Source of the DNA: DASYAN01 sp036501345
GTDB taxonomy: Bacteria > Chloroflexota > Ktedonobacteria > Ktedonobacterales > Ktedonobacteraceae
Direction of reading: 5' to 3'
NCBI GenBank assembly: GCA_036501345.1
Contig: DASYAN010000184.1
Location: forward strand, 1 to 8,629
Length of the DNA stretch: 8,629 bases
Position numbers and translations under genes: made by a program. Shown one piece after another: positions 6,845 through 8,629 of the stretch (the first letter of the stretch is position 1; the number at the start of each line of letters is the position of its first letter). The notes beneath the pieces are model-generated. The model saw nothing but the letters and a program-made list of their open reading frames with translations. It did no database searches and was not told where the DNA came from.

Positions 6845-7111
6845 ATGGTAACATCATGTACGCATCTCAACCAGATACGAGAAGTCTCGCCTCACGCACA
6901 CGGCTGCGAGGATTGTCTCAAAACGGGTGACAGCTGGGTACACCTACGCCTCTGTCTCACCTGTGGGCACGTTGGTTGTTGTGATTCATCGAAGAACAAG
7001 CACGCGACCAAGCATTTCCATGCAACCACGCACCCGATTGTTCAGTCCTTCGAGTCCGGAGAAGATTGGCTCTGGTGTTACCTCGATGAGATCATGCTAG
7101 AGCCTGCTTGA
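6845..7111 (+). CDS. UBP-type zinc finger domain protein
   Basis: An 88-aa protein made of one ZnF-UBP domain, the fold that in eukaryotic deubiquitinases and HDAC6 binds the free C-terminal tail of ubiquitin. The metal-ligand pattern is complete: Cys5/His7, Cys21/Cys24, Cys37/Cys40, Cys45 with His53, His57/His59 and His63. The core WVHLRLCLTCGHVGCCD and the ending SGEDWLWCYLDE are typical of the stand-alone bacterial family. Bacteria carrying this family mostly lack ubiquitin, and what the finger binds is not established. The ATG at 6845 is chosen over the TTG directly before it because AAGGAA (6832-6837) is seven bases upstream of the ATG. The stop codon overlaps the TTG that opens the following DUF5996 remnant. 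Confidence 0.92.
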   Translation: MVTSCTHLNQIREVSPHAHGCEDCLKTGDSWVHLRLCLTCGHVGCCDSSKNKHATKHFHATTHPIVQSFESGEDWLWCYLDEIMLEPA

Positions 7112-7479
7112 CTCAAGCTCGACTCCAGAGCACATTTTTCTCCGGTCGACGCGCACCGCAACGCTCAGGCGCAGATCCTATTACGCAGGAAGCCTACTCG
7201 CATGAAGTGATCAGTTGTGGGTTCTGGCCCGGCGATGATCGTTTCCCTGCACCAGCATTCTACTCCTACACTGCACCTGCCCCTCTCAGACTCGAAAACG
7301 CTTCTATTCTTCCTGTGGCAGCGTTCTACAGTCCCCAACTAGGTGAATTTTTGCTTCCCTATGAGGACGTGTGCTCAGCTCCCTCGCCTGAACAGGCGCT
7401 GCTGGACTTTTATCGCAGTGCCTATGAAGCAAGGGCGACTCTGGCGCACTGGGACCGCGAGGCATTAGAGAAAATATGA
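7108..7479 (+). pseudogene. DUF5996 family protein, N-terminal part missing
   Basis: The 123-codon frame reads as the C-terminal part of a DUF5996 protein: FSGRRAPQ, the GADPITQEAYSHEVISCGFWPGD block, PAFYSY, AAFYSPQLGEFLLPYEDV, and the closing ALLDFYRSAYEARATLAHWDREALE. Intact members are about 300 aa, so more than half is gone, and the homology begins only about ten codons after the UBP-finger stop. No ribosome binding site serves the TTG at 7108, although translational coupling to the upstream gene through the overlapping TTGA is possible. The most likely reading is a deletion that removed the 5' part and brought the rest next to the zinc-finger gene. The function of DUF5996 is unknown. 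A short coupled protein cannot be excluded, since the remaining frame has no internal stop. Confidence 0.75.
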
Positions 7480-7503
7480 ATGATTTTGATCATTTTTGAC
7501 GAC

Positions 7504-7788
7504 TCATACTGTTCTAAAGGTATTGAAGGAGCCCGGCCCATAACTCGGCTTGCCGAACATTACTCTTCCACGACGTGGAGAGCGCTGCCCAAACAGGAGG
7601 TAGAGCAATGGGCCAACAACTACAGGAATTGGCATGAGCCAGATTACAGCCAACCAGAGAACTTTTCCAGCGAGAGAATGATCATCTTCGAATACCAGCA
7701 AACTTGCTATAATATGGCCGATGAATGGTAAGCAGACAATCGCGAAAAACAGGAGTGTATTCGCAAGGCACCCTCTATTTCCAGACAT
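7504..7788 (-). CDS. PLDc_N-type small membrane protein
   Basis: A 94-aa integral membrane protein with two predicted helices, about residues 11-33 and 43-66. The second carries the PLDc_N signature: GKVLWLAVIWLMPI, then VGPLLYLLFG. This domain is the N-terminal membrane anchor of cardiolipin synthases and also occurs alone in small proteins; no HKD phosphodiesterase motif is present, so it is not an active phospholipase D. After helix 2 comes a basic tail (QRSPRRGR), probably cytoplasmic. It starts at the ATG at 7788, served by GAGGTG; a GTG at 7797 within that SD is rejected. It lies tail to tail with the DUF5996 remnant, 24 bases apart. An 83-codon frame on the plus strand across this gene is its antisense shadow. 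The exact role is unknown. Confidence 0.8.
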   Translation of the reverse strand: MSGNRGCLANTLLFFAIVCLPFIGHIIASLLVFEDDHSLAGKVLWLAVIWLMPIPVVVGPLLYLLFGQRSPRRGRVMFGKPSYGPGSFNTFRTV

Positions 7789-7794
7789 ATATTT

Positions 7795-7800
7795 CACCTC
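7795..7800 (-). promoter_or_regulatory. Ribosome binding site that sets the PLDc_N start
   Basis: GAGGTG on the minus strand lies six bases before the ATG at 7788. The GTG inside it is in frame but would have no site of its own, so the ATG is preferred. Confidence 0.6.
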
Positions 7801-7815
7801 TTATAGGTTTTTATC

Positions 7816-7858
7816 AATAAAAACTATTCTTGAATATAGAGATAGAATAGTTTTTATT
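7816..7858. repeat. Perfect 15-bp AT-rich inverted repeat
   Basis: AATAAAAACTATTCT (7816-7830) and its exact complement AGAATAGTTTTTATT (7844-7858) flank a 13-base loop; five T's (7857-7861) follow on the plus strand. The stem has only three G-C pairs, so it is a poor intrinsic terminator. It sits 28 bases upstream of the PLDc_N start (minus strand) and just left of the truncated HD-GYP gene, and could be an operator, an mRNA leader hairpin, or the scar of a small mobile element. Confidence 0.7.
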
Positions 7859-8012
7859 TTTGCGCAAGGCTTTCCAGCCAGAATACTACTCTAGTATCAC
7901 GAATCTGAAAGACTATTGGTTGCAGCACAATTGGGGGGAAGGTGATCATAGAAGGATAACAGATAGTAACAATTGGTTCATTTTATTTAAAGGTATCAGA
8001 ATATCATGGATA

Positions 8013-8629
8013 GGAAGAAGACTTCCCACACTGCTAAAACCAGAATATGTCCAACATACTCTTCGCTTTCAGTGGGAACGCTGGGATGGCAGGGGGCCGG
8101 CCTATGGTGTCAAGGCCGCCGAAGTGCCTTTGGGGGCACGCATTCTCCATTTTGCACAAGTGCTTGAAATAGCCTATGGTTTTGGGGGGCAGTCGTTCGC
8201 TAAAACAATGGCCCGAGAAAAACGTGGGACCCGTTTTGATCCAGAGGTAGTGGATGGGTTTCTCTCTCTAGCAGAAGGGACAGCCTTCTGGGACACTCTC
8301 GAACAAGAGACATGTCAAGATGATATTTTAGCAATGCGACCTCCTACATCCATTGATCATATTACGACGGATCAAACAGAACAAGTATGCGAAGTTCTGG
8401 CGGATATTGTCGATATCAAAACCCGTGAGACATGGCACCATTCGCGTTTGGTTGCCGAGGTAGCCGTTGGTATAGGAAGCCGCCTGGGACTAAGTGCAAT
8501 GGAACAGACTAAACTGCGATGTGCCGCACTCGTCCACGATGTTGGGAAAGTCGCGATCCCTTACGGTGTTCTAGTAAAGGGGAATAGCCGATCAAAGGGT
8601 GAATGGGAAATGTATTACCTCCATCCCTA
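8013..8629 (+). pseudogene. HD-GYP-type phosphohydrolase, 5' end lost, continues past the window
   Basis: The frame reads as the middle of a protein with two HD-type domains. First comes the end of a degenerate HD-GYP domain: RFQWERWDGRGPAYG, EVPLGARILHFAQVLEIAY, then RGTRFDPEVVDGFL. Then a second, better kept domain starts: HHSRLVAEVA (His pair at 8436-8441), HDVGKVAIP (HD at 8535-8540), and EWEMYYLHP, where the window ends. HD-GYP proteins hydrolyse cyclic di-GMP, but members of this two-domain type often have altered metal ligands, so activity is uncertain. The part that should come before WERWDG, including the first domain's own HD, is absent. The frame is open from 7851 but residues before about 8013 are unlike the family. 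The first in-frame ATG (8208) lies inside the domain. I read it as a truncated gene; a TTG start at 7920 without a ribosome binding site is the weak alternative. Confidence 0.75.

Noticed and set aside
7480..7731. 83-codon plus-strand frame after the DUF5996 remnant
   Set aside because: It lies antisense to the PLDc_N gene, which has a clear membrane signature and ribosome binding site; the plus-strand product resembles nothing.
7816..7861. Intrinsic terminator
   Set aside because: The stem has only three G-C pairs and no plus-strand gene ends just upstream of it.
8005..8151. ATG frame starting at 8005 as the start of the HD-GYP protein
   Set aside because: It is out of frame with the HD-GYP homology and reaches a stop before the conserved parts; using it would need a frameshift that I cannot see.

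Overview
The window looks like a moderate-GC chromosome of a filamentous, spore-forming Chloroflexota bacterium (class Ktedonobacteria, Ktedonobacter-like). The clues are a soluble Ser/Thr kinase with an N-terminal zinc ribbon and C-terminal TPRs, a small zinc-ribbon coiled-coil protein, a stand-alone UBP-type zinc finger, a DUF5996 remnant and an HD-GYP-type phosphohydrolase remnant. This assignment rests on family recognition, not on a marker gene, so it is tentative.

Layout. Positions 8-3076 (+) hold one very large protein of 1022 aa. It has a helical N-terminus, a central protein-glutaminase-like domain whose catalytic Cys position is Ser, and a C-terminal papain-fold-like (NlpC/P60 or CHAP-like) module followed by a partial second copy. 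A short SRPBCC/AHSA1-like gene (3053-3508, -) converges on it with a 24-base tail-to-tail overlap and appears to be transcribed leaderless from an extended -10 promoter. About 330 bases without a recognised gene follow. Then comes a 38-codon reading frame with a good ribosome binding site and an internal hairpin, directly ahead of the zinc-ribbon/kinase/TPR gene (3971-5857, +). The TPR part is seven exact 102-bp units. An AT-rich 300-base gap with direct repeats and promoter-like boxes precedes the 148-aa zinc-ribbon/Gln-rich coiled-coil gene (6159-6605, +).

The right third (6606-8629) looks like a patchwork with loss of gene parts. It contains an intact UBP-type zinc finger (6845-7111, +), a DUF5996 gene lacking its N-terminal half or more (7108-7479, +), a small PLDc_N-type membrane protein on the opposite strand (7504-7788, -), a perfect 15-bp AT-rich inverted repeat (7816-7858), and an HD-GYP-type gene that has lost its 5' end and runs off the window.

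How the genes work together: no clear metabolic pathway is visible. The kinase (signalling plus TPR protein contacts) and the zinc-ribbon coiled-coil protein are neighbours of a kind expected in cytoplasmic signalling or scaffolding, but separate promoters are likely. The 1022-aa protein is the best candidate for something undescribed: a multi-domain effector-like or processing protein with one degenerate and one apparently intact cysteine-hydrolase-type domain.
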